From CAVQGF01 sp045807945 (GTDB lineage Bacteria > Acidobacteriota > Terriglobia > Terriglobales > Acidobacteriaceae): DNA of 14,799 nucleotides. Positions 6,532 through 14,131 of this stretch are shown one piece after another. Location: positions 1 to 14,799 of the forward strand of contig JBJMGI010000079.1 in the NCBI GenBank assembly GCA_045807945.1. Reading direction: 5' to 3'. The position numbers were made by a program, and so were the translations under genes. Positions within the stretch are counted from its first letter, which is position 1. The number at the start of each line of letters is the position of its first letter. The notes below the pieces were generated by a model. It saw only the letters and a list, made by a program, of their open reading frames with translations, was not told where the DNA came from and ran no database searches.

Positions 6532-7482
6532 ATGCCGGCCCCGGCGTCGCCTCCCAAGCTCACTTCGCGGCGCATTGGGATACACACTTCCACCTCTGGT
6601 GGGCCGGAAACTGCCGCCGAACGCGCCTACCGCCTGGGATGCAACACGTTTCAGATCTTCTCCTCCAGCCCGCGCATGTGGAAGCCCTACACCCTCGCGC
6701 CGTTACAATGCCGGACGATGAGCGACCTGCGCGCAAAGTATGCGCTCAAGCCTCTGGTCATCCACACGAGCTATCTGGTGAACGTCGCCGGAGCAGGTTC
6801 AGAGTTCCTCGAGAAATCCGTCGAGGCATTCCGTGGCGAGTTGCAACGCGCTCTCGCGCTCTGTGCCGATTACCTCGTCCTACACCCCGGCTCCTTCCGC
6901 AACGTCACGCGCCAGGTTGGGTTGCAGACCGCTGCCGATTCCATCGGTCGCGCCGCCGATGGACTCGATCTCCCGCAAGACGGTTTGAAGGTCGCGATAG
7001 AGAACACCGCCGGCGCCGAGTATTCGCTGGGCGGCTCGTTCGAGCAAGTGGCTGAGCTGCTCGACAGATTGCGCAGCGTGATTCCGGTTGTGGCATGCAT
7101 CGATACCTGCCACTCCCACGTTGCCGGGTACGACATCGTCTCGCCCGAAGGATACGACCAGACCATGCGGCAGCTTGACGAAACCGTCGGACTGAAGAAC
7201 GTCGCCGTATGGCACTGCAATGACGCGAAGGCCGCGCGCGGCTCCAAGCTCGACCGCCATCAGCACATAGGGCAGGGAACGATCGGTACCGCACCTTTCA
7301 AGCGCCTGCTGAACGATCCCCGGACCGCGCACGCAGCATTTATCGCCGAAACACCGAGAGATGAGCCCGGCGACGATCTTCGAAACCTCGATATGCTGAT
7401 GTCGTTGGTAGACGGCTTCGATAGCGACGCTCCTGCCAAAGCCCTCGGCGCGAAGAGCAAGCCGGCGAAGTCAAAGAGGTAA
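6532..7482 (+). CDS. nfo: Endonuclease IV (AP endonuclease)
   Basis: Nfo cleaves the DNA backbone 5' of abasic sites in base-excision repair, using three zinc ions in a TIM barrel. The family signature starts at RRIGIHTSTSGG. All nine expected zinc ligands can be read, numbered from the chosen ATG: His78 (IHTSYL), His118 (LHPGS), Glu157 (IENTAG), Asp191 and His194 (IDTCHSH), His228 (WHCND), Asp241 and His243 (LDRHQHIGQG), Glu273 (AETP). The frame is open to an ATG at 6430 and another at 6493, but neither has a well-placed ribosome site, and family similarity begins only at about 6568. The ATG at 6532 has AGGA 10 nt upstream, giving 316 residues. The C-terminus adds a basic Ala/Lys/Ser tail (KALGAKSKPAKSKR) beyond the usual end. 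leuS starts 29 bp downstream with its own promoter-like box. Confidence 0.93.
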   Translation: MPAPASPPKLTSRRIGIHTSTSGGPETAAERAYRLGCNTFQIFSSSPRMWKPYTLAPLQCRTMSDLRAKYALKPLVIHTSYLVNVAGAGSEFLEKSVEAFRGELQRALALCADYLVLHPGSFRNVTRQVGLQTAADSIGRAADGLDLPQDGLKVAIENTAGAEYSLGGSFEQVAELLDRLRSVIPVVACIDTCHSHVAGYDIVSPEGYDQTMRQLDETVGLKNVAVWHCNDAKAARGSKLDRHQHIGQGTIGTAPFKRLLNDPRTAHAAFIAETPRDEPGDDLRNLDMLMSLVDGFDSDAPAKALGAKSKPAKSKR

Positions 7483-7493
7483 TCTCATCCCGC

Positions 7494-7499
7494 TATAAT
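7494..7499 (+). promoter_or_regulatory. Consensus -10 box just before leuS
   Basis: A perfect TATAAT ends 12 nt before the leuS ATG at 7512. There is no Shine-Dalgarno between them and no strong -35 at 16-18 bp. The predicted transcript start (about 7506) leaves a leader of about 6 nt. Confidence 0.5.
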
Positions 7500-7511
7500 C
7501 AAAGATTCAGC

Positions 7512-10109
7512 ATGAACGAGAAATCCACAACGAATCCCGTATCGAATCAGCCTGTGTCTGACAATAAAGAGCTCCGTTACGACGCCCACCCCATAGAGGA
7601 AAAGTGGGCGGCTCGTTGGGCGGCTGATCCAAAGCTCTACGCCGCCGAGCCGGCAACCTCGAGCAAGAAAAAGTACTACGTGCTCGAGATGTTGCCGTAT
7701 CCCTCAGGCGCGCTGCACATGGGACACGTGCGCAACTACTCCATTGGCGACGCGCTCGCCCGCCACATGTGGATGCGAGGCTACAACGTGCTTCACCCCA
7801 TGGGTTGGGACGCCTTCGGCCTTCCCGCCGAGAACGCGGCCATCAAGAACAATGTGCCGCCGAAAAAGTGGACGCTTCAGAACATCGCCATCATGAAGGG
7901 CCAGATGAAGCGCCTCGGCTTCGCCTACGACTGGTCCACCGAGGTCACCACCTGCCTTCCCGATTACTACCGCTGGAACCAGTGGTTCTTCCTCAAGATG
8001 TTCGAGCGCAGCCTCGCTTACCGCAAAAAGAGCAAGGTCAATTGGTGTCCGCAGTGTTGCACCGTCCTTGCAAACGAGCAGGTGGTGGGCGGGCGCTGCT
8101 GGCGCCACGAGGACACCGTCGTCGAGCAGCGCGACCTTGAGCAGTGGTTCTTGCGCATCACGAAATATTCAGAAGAGCTCTTGCAGGACCTCGAGAAGCT
8201 GGAGCACTGGCCGGAAAAAGTCCGCACCATGCAGCGCAACTGGATCGGCCGCAGTGAAGGTGCCAATGTGGACTTTGCCGTCGAGGGCGGCGCCGCCAAA
8301 ATCACGGTCTTCACCACGCGCATAGACACTATTTTCGGAGCCACCAGCGTGCAGCTTTCGCCCGAGCATCCGCTCGTGAAAGATATGGTGAAGGGCAACG
8401 ATGAGCTTGCATCCAAGGTGCAAGAATTCATCGAGGAACAACGAAAAGCTAAAGAAACAGGTGATGTAGGGACGATCGAGAAACACGGAGTCGATACCGG
8501 CCGGTTCGCCATCAATCCCTTCAATCAGGAGAAGCTCCCGATCTGGATTGCCAACTACATCGTCGCGGATTACGGCACGGGCGCGATCATGTCGGTCCCG
8601 GCGCACGACGAGCGCGATTTCGAGTTCGCCAAGAAGTACGACCTCCCCGTGAAGATCGTCATCATGCCAACCGCCGACCGGGACGGCATCGGCGTTGGAA
8701 AGCCGCCGGATCCCTCCCAGCCGTTGCTCCCGTTCACTTCCACCGACTCGTTGCTCATCAACTCCGGCGAGTTCGACGGACTCGGTTGCCAGGAAGCGAT
8801 GAAGAAGATGGCAGCCGTTGCCGAGCAAAAAGGATTCGGCAAAGCCACCATCACTTATCGCTTGAAGGATTGGGGCATATCCCGCCAGCGCTATTGGGGA
8901 ACACCCATTCCGATCATTCATTGTTCGAAGTGTGGGCCAGTGGGGGTCCCAGAAAAAGATCTTCCCGTTTTGCTTCCCGAGAACGTCACCATCTCTCTGC
9001 AAGGCCAGTCGCCGCTCGCGAGCGTCCCCGAGTTTGTGAACGTGAAGTGTCCGAAGTGCGGCGAAGCTGCGCGTCGCGAGACTGACACCATGGACACCTT
9101 CGTCGATTCATCCTGGTACTTCTACCGCTATTGCGACCCGAAGAATTCATCGGCACCGTTCGATAGCAAAACGGTCTCGTACTGGTTCCAGATAGACCAA
9201 TATATCGGCGGGGTAACCCACGCCATCCTTCACCTTATTTATTCCCGTTTCTGGACCAAGGTGATGCGTGACTTGGGGCTCGTAAAAGTGGACGAGCCAG
9301 TCGAACGTCTCTTCACCCAGGGGATGGTCACCTACATGGGCTCGGCAATGTCGAAGAGCAAAGGGAACGTGGTCGCTCCCGACGACATTGTTGAGCGCTT
9401 CGGCGCCGATACCGCGCGTCTTTTTGTTTTGTTTGCCGCGCCGCCGGAACGCGACGTGGAATGGAACCACGACGCAGTAAAGGGAATCCATGGTTTTCTC
9501 GGACGCGTCTACCGCTTTGTGATGCGACATGGAGGAGAAAATCTCCGCGTAGAGACGGGGCATGCCCCGTCTCCGACTTCCAAAGACGCTGCGGCGCTTT
9601 CCCCTGCAGCCCGCGACTTGCAACGCAAACTCCACCAGACCATCAAACGCGTGACCGACGACTTCGCCGGACGCTGGCACTTCAACACTTGCGTCGCCGC
9701 CATTATGGAGTTGGTCAATCAAATGCAATCCGCCGAGCCGGCCATCGCCGAGGGCGAAGTGCCGCCCGCGCTCCTGCGCGATGCGCAGCGGAATCTTATT
9801 CTGCTGCTTGCACCCTTCGCTCCCTATCTTGCTCACGAGCTTTGGGAGCAGATCGGTGGGACTTCGAACCTGCTGAAAGCTGCGTGGCCGACGTACGACG
9901 CCGCGCTCGCGAAAGAAGACGAGATCGAGATCCCGGTGCAGGTGAACGGGAAATTGCGCAGCAAGGTAGTGGTTGCGGCCGGCACCGCCGACGATCGCGT
10001 TCGTGAAGCAGCCCTCGCCGACGAGAAGGCAAAGGTCTTCACCGATGGCAAGCAGATCGTGAAAGTGATCATCGTTCCCGGTAAGCTGGTCAACATCGTG
10101 GTGAAGTAA
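7512..10109 (+). CDS. leuS: Leucyl-tRNA synthetase
   Basis: LeuRS charges tRNA-Leu with leucine and edits mischarged tRNA. The 865-residue protein is full length for the bacterial form. In order: catalytic Rossmann domain with HMGH (69-72, the HIGH motif); zinc knuckle with Cys179, Cys182, Cys196 and His199; CP1 editing domain with TTRIDT (268-273) and VPAHDERD including Asp366; a second Cys-rich module (HCSKCG and VKCPKCG pairs); AMSKS at 612-616 (KMSKS motif with the first Lys replaced by Ala); helical anticodon-binding domain; and a C-terminal domain starting VNGKLRSKVVV. Residues 681-687 are encoded by a perfect 22-bp palindrome that looks inserted. The ATG at 7512 lacks a Shine-Dalgarno and has TATAAT 12 nt upstream. 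A membrane-protein gene follows after 14 bp. Confidence 0.97.
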   Translation: MNEKSTTNPVSNQPVSDNKELRYDAHPIEEKWAARWAADPKLYAAEPATSSKKKYYVLEMLPYPSGALHMGHVRNYSIGDALARHMWMRGYNVLHPMGWDAFGLPAENAAIKNNVPPKKWTLQNIAIMKGQMKRLGFAYDWSTEVTTCLPDYYRWNQWFFLKMFERSLAYRKKSKVNWCPQCCTVLANEQVVGGRCWRHEDTVVEQRDLEQWFLRITKYSEELLQDLEKLEHWPEKVRTMQRNWIGRSEGANVDFAVEGGAAKITVFTTRIDTIFGATSVQLSPEHPLVKDMVKGNDELASKVQEFIEEQRKAKETGDVGTIEKHGVDTGRFAINPFNQEKLPIWIANYIVADYGTGAIMSVPAHDERDFEFAKKYDLPVKIVIMPTADRDGIGVGKPPDPSQPLLPFTSTDSLLINSGEFDGLGCQEAMKKMAAVAEQKGFGKATITYRLKDWGISRQRYWGTPIPIIHCSKCGPVGVPEKDLPVLLPENVTISLQGQSPLASVPEFVNVKCPKCGEAARRETDTMDTFVDSSWYFYRYCDPKNSSAPFDSKTVSYWFQIDQYIGGVTHAILHLIYSRFWTKVMRDLGLVKVDEPVERLFTQGMVTYMGSAMSKSKGNVVAPDDIVERFGADTARLFVLFAAPPERDVEWNHDAVKGIHGFLGRVYRFVMRHGGENLRVETGHAPSPTSKDAAALSPAARDLQRKLHQTIKRVTDDFAGRWHFNTCVAAIMELVNQMQSAEPAIAEGEVPPALLRDAQRNLILLLAPFAPYLAHELWEQIGGTSNLLKAAWPTYDAALAKEDEIEIPVQVNGKLRSKVVVAAGTADDRVREAALADEKAKVFTDGKQIVKVIIVPGKLVNIVVK
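9552..9573 (+). repeat. Perfect 22-bp palindrome inside leuS
   Basis: The left arm GAGACGGGGCA is followed immediately by its exact reverse complement TGCCCCGTCTC, with no spacer. It is in frame and encodes Glu-Thr-Gly-His-Ala-Pro-Ser in a Pro/Ser/Thr-rich stretch of the anticodon-binding region. The flanks GTA on the left and CGAC on the right suggest a slightly longer, now imperfect, ancestral element. Only one copy is seen in this window. Confidence 0.8.
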
Positions 10110-10123
10110 GCCACCTATTCTCC

Positions 10124-11038
10124 ATGGCTGACTCCTCGCCAATCCGCTACGGATTCGACGCGGTGAAAAAGACTCGCGGCCTCTTTCTTATCGAGATCGC
10201 CTGGCGCTGGACCTTCGGGCTACTAGCCACTCTCTTGCTCGTCATCGGAACGACCGCTTTTATTGCCCGGCTCAACATCTCGCCTGCCGACGCGCAGGTC
10301 ATCCGAGGTCCGCGCCCCACTCCGGCGGCGGCAGCCGCGCTGGTGCACGTCTTCGAACAGAACGGTGTATGGCGGCAATTCTTCCTCATCGCCGCCGCCG
10401 TGGTGTTCCCAAGCACGCTGATCTGGATCATCGCAGCTACTATCGGACGAGTAGCAGTTCTTCGACGACTTTTCGCAAGCCCGCAGGTTGATACCGCTGC
10501 TGTGCTGTATCTCACCATCGCCCGGGCAGGGCTTCTCTTCGCCTGCGTAGCTCTCTGGTTCGGCTGGATGGTGCTCTGCGCATTCCTCACCATGAGCGGT
10601 GAAGAGCCCAACTATCCGCTTTACCTGCTGCTCTCATTCCTCGCTCTGCCTGTTGTGGCCGTCGTGTGGGGAATGCTGAACTGGGTACTCTCGCTGGCGC
10701 CTGTCCTGGTAGCGCGCGACCGTTTGGGTGCTCTCGCGAGCTATCGCAGCGCTGTCCGCCTCGTGCGACGCGAAAAAGCTACATTCGTTTCCGTAACCAG
10801 CTGGCTGGGAATGGCAAGGTTCATGGTTATGATCGCGGCGCTCGTCATCGCGCTGCTTTTCTTACTGGTGTTCCACTCCGCAGATACGGTCACCATCATG
10901 CTCACCATTGTCACGCTGCTGTACTGCGCTTTCGCCGACTATCTTTATGTCGTGCGCCTGGCGGCCTATTCGCAGATCGGCGGGGACCGAAGCAATATCT
11001 TCGAAGGTGCTACACCTTCCGCTCATCTCTTGCATTAA
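10124..11038 (+). CDS. Polytopic membrane protein of unknown function
   Basis: I do not recognise a named family in this 304-residue protein. It is an inner-membrane protein with about six hydrophobic segments, near residues 29-48, 87-110, 127-156, 164-197, 230-250 and 253-276. A 35-residue extracytoplasmic or cytoplasmic loop (51-85, with RGPRPTPAAAAALVHVFEQNG) follows the first segment, and a basic stretch RSAVRLVRREKAT (208-220) lies between the fourth and fifth. No catalytic motif is evident. The ATG has no Shine-Dalgarno and lies 14 nt after the leuS stop, so it is probably expressed from the leuS transcript. The 3' end of the gene holds a 7-bp hairpin (11003-11019). Confidence 0.75.
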   Translation: MADSSPIRYGFDAVKKTRGLFLIEIAWRWTFGLLATLLLVIGTTAFIARLNISPADAQVIRGPRPTPAAAAALVHVFEQNGVWRQFFLIAAAVVFPSTLIWIIAATIGRVAVLRRLFASPQVDTAAVLYLTIARAGLLFACVALWFGWMVLCAFLTMSGEEPNYPLYLLLSFLALPVVAVVWGMLNWVLSLAPVLVARDRLGALASYRSAVRLVRREKATFVSVTSWLGMARFMVMIAALVIALLFLLVFHSADTVTIMLTIVTLLYCAFADYLYVVRLAAYSQIGGDRSNIFEGATPSAHLLH

Positions 11039-11060
11039 AATGTCCGTCGAATTTGGAGGG
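11036..11060 (+). promoter_or_regulatory. -10-like box and Shine-Dalgarno of the TonB-C gene
   Basis: TAAAAT (11036-11041, 5 of 6) overlaps the stop codon of the upstream gene; no good -35 is seen. GGAGGG at 11055-11060 lies 5 nt before the ATG at 11066 and fixes that start. The Shine-Dalgarno is convincing, the promoter only possible. Confidence 0.45.
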
Positions 11061-11065
11061 CCGAA

Positions 11066-12064
11066 ATGCGCTTTCGAACTGCCTGCCTTCTCCTGACCAC
11101 AGTGCTGCTGATAGTTTCCGCCAACGCAGAGGATCCGAAGCTGCGCGAGCGTGCTCATGCGCTTCTGCAAAAGGGGGCAGCATCTGTAGCTGATGAGAAC
11201 TACCATCTCCCTTCTTACCACTTGGAAGCGAAGTTCAAGTTGATGGCCTTGGAGCAGCACGATATAGAAGGGCAATATGTCCGTGATTTCGACAAGCCCG
11301 AGCAATGGCGCTCCCGCGTCTCGACCTCCGATTTTTCTGAGGTAGAGGTGCGGAACGGTGGACGCATTTGGCGCAAGCGCAGCGCAGACTACGTGCCGCT
11401 TCGAATCGAGCAAGTGCTTCGCGCCATGCCACCGCAGTTCTGGAGACTCACCAACACAGATATCGTGAACACCATAGACTCCACCAAACTGGCCGGCTCT
11501 CCCGCCACATGCATCAGCATCACCATCGCGGAGGGCGAAAGCAAAACCCCAGGGCGTATTTGCCTTGAGGACGCAACCGGCGCGCTCCTGCTCCACGAAC
11601 GCTCCGGATACCGTTATCAGTACTCAAAAAATGTCACCTTCGGGAAATACACGTTGCCTGGCCACCTTGAAGTCTTCGACCGCGGGATCAAAGTCGCCGA
11701 GGCAGATCTGGCTTTTTCAGCTCCCGGTGCTTGGAACAGCGAGACCTTCGTCGCGCCGGCCGATTATGAATCGCGCAAGGTGTGTACTCGCTATATTGCC
11801 CCGGTCCTGATCCACAAAGAGGTGCCGCAATTCCCCAAATTGGCTTTGCAGGCCGGGATGTCAGGGATAGCTGGAATGAAGGTTCACATCGGCGTTGATG
11901 GTCATGTCTACAAACCGATGATCACTGAAACTGCCGGGTCGGTGCTGAACGCAGCCGCCATAGACGCCGTTAAGAAATGGACTTATGAGCCTGCCCGCTG
12001 CGATGGCGAGCCCCAGGACATTGAGACGACTTTGCGCATCGATTTCCACTCTCTTCGTTATTAA
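11066..12064 (+). CDS. Exported protein with TonB-type C-terminal domain
   Basis: A 332-residue secreted protein. Residues 1-21 form a signal peptide (basic MRFR, hydrophobic core LLLTTVLLIV, cleavage expected after ANA). Residues about 22-240 are an unassigned beta-rich region with Cys149, Cys166 and Cys240. The C-terminal 80 residues match the TonB-family C-terminal domain: VPQFPKLALQAGMSGIAGMKVHIGVDG (read in two halves, 253-265 and 266-279), SVLNAAAIDAVKKWTYEPA (292-310), and a final beta strand IETTLRIDF. Unlike true TonB it has no uncleaved N-terminal anchor and no Pro-rich spacer, so it is probably not an ExbBD-coupled energy transducer. Such TonB-C proteins are frequent in Acidobacteriota. 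It lies 27 bp after the membrane-protein gene. Confidence 0.82.
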   Translation: MRFRTACLLLTTVLLIVSANAEDPKLRERAHALLQKGAASVADENYHLPSYHLEAKFKLMALEQHDIEGQYVRDFDKPEQWRSRVSTSDFSEVEVRNGGRIWRKRSADYVPLRIEQVLRAMPPQFWRLTNTDIVNTIDSTKLAGSPATCISITIAEGESKTPGRICLEDATGALLLHERSGYRYQYSKNVTFGKYTLPGHLEVFDRGIKVAEADLAFSAPGAWNSETFVAPADYESRKVCTRYIAPVLIHKEVPQFPKLALQAGMSGIAGMKVHIGVDGHVYKPMITETAGSVLNAAAIDAVKKWTYEPARCDGEPQDIETTLRIDFHSLRY

Positions 12065-12072
12065 GTGTTTCA

Positions 12073-12101
12073 TTGCTGCTCCTGCTGCTCTGATTTAGAA
12101 T
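12073..12101 (+). promoter_or_regulatory. Putative promoter of guaA, leaderless
   Basis: TTGCTG (12073-12078) and TAGAAT (12096-12101) are 17 bp apart, matching 3 of 6 and 5 of 6 consensus bases. The -10 ends only 5 nt before the GTG start at 12107, so transcription would begin at or next to the start codon. There is no Shine-Dalgarno in the 42-bp gap. Confidence 0.5.
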
Positions 12102-12106
12102 AAGAC

Positions 12107-13726
12107 GTGGAAACCCTCACACAACCTGCCGCCGCCGAACGTCGCGCTCCCGGGCAATCCATCGTCATCCTTGATTTTGGCTCGCAATACACGCAGCTCA
12201 TCGCGCGCCGCATCCGCGAGTTCAACGTCTTCTCCGTCGTGCTACCGTGCACCGCCTCGTGGGACGAGATCCAAAGCTACAATCCTGCCGGAGTTGTGCT
12301 CAGCGGTGGGCCGAGTTCCGTTTATGACGCCGATGCGCCGAATGTTGACGACCGCGTCTTCCACTATGACAAGCCCGTCCTCGGCATCTGCTACGGACTG
12401 CAACTCATCACCCACAAGCTCGGCGGCAAGGTCAGCGCCGCGGCGAAGCGCGAATACGGGCATGCCGATGTTGAAGTGCTGAACGGCTCGAAACTTTTTC
12501 AGGATGTTCCGTCGAACCTGAATGTCTGGATGTCGCACGGCGACGATGCCAAGGAACTTCCTCCCGGATTCCACCTCGTTGCACGCACCCCGAACGCCGC
12601 CATTGCAGCTATCGAAGATCCTGAACGGAAGATCTGGGCGCTCCAGTTTCATCCTGAGGTCCATCACACCAAGCACGGCAAGGACCTGCTGAAGAATTTT
12701 GTCTTCGGCATTGCCGGAGTGAAAGCCGATTGGACCCCCGCCCGCTTCATCGACGAGACGGTCGAAAATATTCGCAAGACGGTCGGCCCCGAGGGGCATG
12801 CGATTTGCGGCCTCTCCGGTGGCGTGGACTCCGCAGTGGCAGCCGTGCTGGTGCACAAAGCCATCGGCTCGCGGCTTACGTGCGTCTTCGTCAACAACGG
12901 CGTGCTGCGTAAAGACGAGTTCGCGAAAGTCCAAAAGAACCTGCGCGAGAAGCTCGGGCTGAATCTCGTCGCTGTGGATGCCGCCGACCGCTTCCTGCGC
13001 AAGCTGGCCGGCATCACCGATCCCGAGTCCAAGCGCAAGATCATCGGCAGGGAATTTATCGCCGTGTTCGACGACGAAGTCGCCAAGCTGGTAAAGGAAC
13101 ACTCCAAACAATCGAAGACCGGCTCGGCTCGCGCGATCGATTTTCTGGTGCAGGGAACACTCTATCCCGACGTCATCGAGTCGCGTTCCGTTCGCGGACC
13201 GTCGCAGACCATCAAGACCCACCACAATGTCGGCGGATTGCCGGCCGACATGAAGCTCAAGCTCATCGAGCCGCTGAAAGACTTATTCAAAGACGAAGTC
13301 CGCCGCATCGGCCGCGACCTCGGGATGCCGGAAGAAGTTTTGCAGCGCCAGCCATTCCCCGGTCCGGGCCTCGCCGTCCGCATCCTCGGCGAAGTCACCG
13401 CCGATCGCGTGAAGCTGCTGCAGGAAGCCGACGACATCGTGGCCACCGAGATCAAAGCCGCTGGCCTCTACACCAAGATCTGGCAGTCCTTCGCCGTGCT
13501 GCTGCCGATTATGACGGTGGGAGTGATGGGCGACCAGCGCACGTACGCCTACACGTGCGCCATCCGCGCCGTGCATTCGGAAGACGGCATGACCGCCGAC
13601 GTCACCGAGCTGCCCTGGGATGTGCTGAAAAAGATCTCGTCGCGCATCGTCAACGAGATCAAAGGCATCAACCGCGTCGTCTACGACGTGACCTCGAAGC
13701 CGCCGGGAACCATTGAATGGGAATAA
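12107..13726 (+). CDS. guaA: GMP synthase (glutamine-hydrolysing)
   Basis: GuaA converts XMP to GMP with ATP and glutamine, the last step of guanine nucleotide synthesis. The 539-residue protein has an N-terminal class I glutamine amidotransferase (ILDFGSQYTQLIARR at 21-35; nucleophile Cys95 in GICYGLQ; His182 and Glu184 in FHPEV), an ATP-pyrophosphatase domain with the P-loop LSGGVDSAV (236-244), and the dimerisation domain with QRQPFPGPGLAVR (413-425) and the invariant C-terminus KPPGTIEWE. The start is GTG at 12107; no ATG exists before the conserved region, and there is no Shine-Dalgarno. The 3' end overlaps the next gene by 10 nt. Confidence 0.97.
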   Translation: METLTQPAAAERRAPGQSIVILDFGSQYTQLIARRIREFNVFSVVLPCTASWDEIQSYNPAGVVLSGGPSSVYDADAPNVDDRVFHYDKPVLGICYGLQLITHKLGGKVSAAAKREYGHADVEVLNGSKLFQDVPSNLNVWMSHGDDAKELPPGFHLVARTPNAAIAAIEDPERKIWALQFHPEVHHTKHGKDLLKNFVFGIAGVKADWTPARFIDETVENIRKTVGPEGHAICGLSGGVDSAVAAVLVHKAIGSRLTCVFVNNGVLRKDEFAKVQKNLREKLGLNLVAVDAADRFLRKLAGITDPESKRKIIGREFIAVFDDEVAKLVKEHSKQSKTGSARAIDFLVQGTLYPDVIESRSVRGPSQTIKTHHNVGGLPADMKLKLIEPLKDLFKDEVRRIGRDLGMPEEVLQRQPFPGPGLAVRILGEVTADRVKLLQEADDIVATEIKAAGLYTKIWQSFAVLLPIMTVGVMGDQRTYAYTCAIRAVHSEDGMTADVTELPWDVLKKISSRIVNEIKGINRVVYDVTSKPPGTIEWE

Positions 13727-14130
13727 CTAAGAGAAAGAAAATTTTTCTCTGGGTAGTTGGGGCGCTTATCTTTGTGGTTGCCTCCCCGTTTCTATTCATA
13801 TTTGGAGTAATGAGTTTCTACACGATCAAAGAACGAATCCAACGTATACCCTTCGACAGCGTCACCTGGAAGGCGAATCCAGATTGCGGTTCCGATGCAA
13901 AGCGCATTCGCATGATTGATGATCTATTGGCGAAGCGAGACCTCAAAGGAATGAGCAGGGTGGAAGTAGAGGGGCTCTTAGGCGAGAGCAACACCGAAGG
14001 ATATTTTAAAGATTACGACATGGTCTACTGTTTGGGTCCCGAAAGAGGATTCGTCGCGATAGATAGCGAGTGGCTCGTCATCAGACTGGATCACGACAAG
14101 GTTGTGTATTACCGAACCGCCAGGGACTGA
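13717..14130 (+). CDS. Small membrane-anchored protein, SmpA/OmlA-like C-terminal domain
   Basis: A 137-residue hypothetical protein. A basic N-terminus (TKRKK) precedes one membrane segment (about 9-33), so residues 35-137 probably lie outside the cytoplasmic membrane. The soluble part, LLAKRDLKGMSRVEVEGLLG then YFKDYDMVYCLGPERG and IDSEWLVIRLDHDKVV, resembles the small SmpA/OmlA (BamE-like) fold found in many uncharacterised proteins; Cys57 and Cys105 are the only cysteines. The ATG sits inside the guaA stop region (10-nt overlap, different frame), suggesting translational coupling. Base composition is clearly more AT-rich than the neighbours, hinting at recent acquisition or weak constraint. 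It ends 1 bp before the convergent gene with no terminator between. Function unknown. Confidence 0.72.
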   Translation: MGITKRKKIFLWVVGALIFVVASPFLFIFGVMSFYTIKERIQRIPFDSVTWKANPDCGSDAKRIRMIDDLLAKRDLKGMSRVEVEGLLGESNTEGYFKDYDMVYCLGPERGFVAIDSEWLVIRLDHDKVVYYRTARD

Positions 14131-14131
14131 C

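Noticed and set aside
8169..9002. Antisense open frame (277 codons) opposite the leuS editing domain
   Set aside because: Same explanation: no family pattern, and the sense strand encodes the intact CP1 domain.
9147..10142. Long antisense open frame (331 codons) opposite the leuS 3' half
   Set aside because: It is a high-GC mirror of the leuS codon pattern: composition-driven, rich in His/Arg/Gly, no recognisable motif and no ribosome site, while leuS is fully conserved on the other strand.
12071..12092. TGCTGCTCC/TGCTGCTCT short repeat before guaA
   Set aside because: Two imperfect copies of a simple triplet run; too short and low in complexity to call a repeat element.
12242..13225. Long antisense open frame (327 codons) opposite guaA
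   Set aside because: Shadow of a conserved gene with strong third-position GC; no domain or start signal visible.
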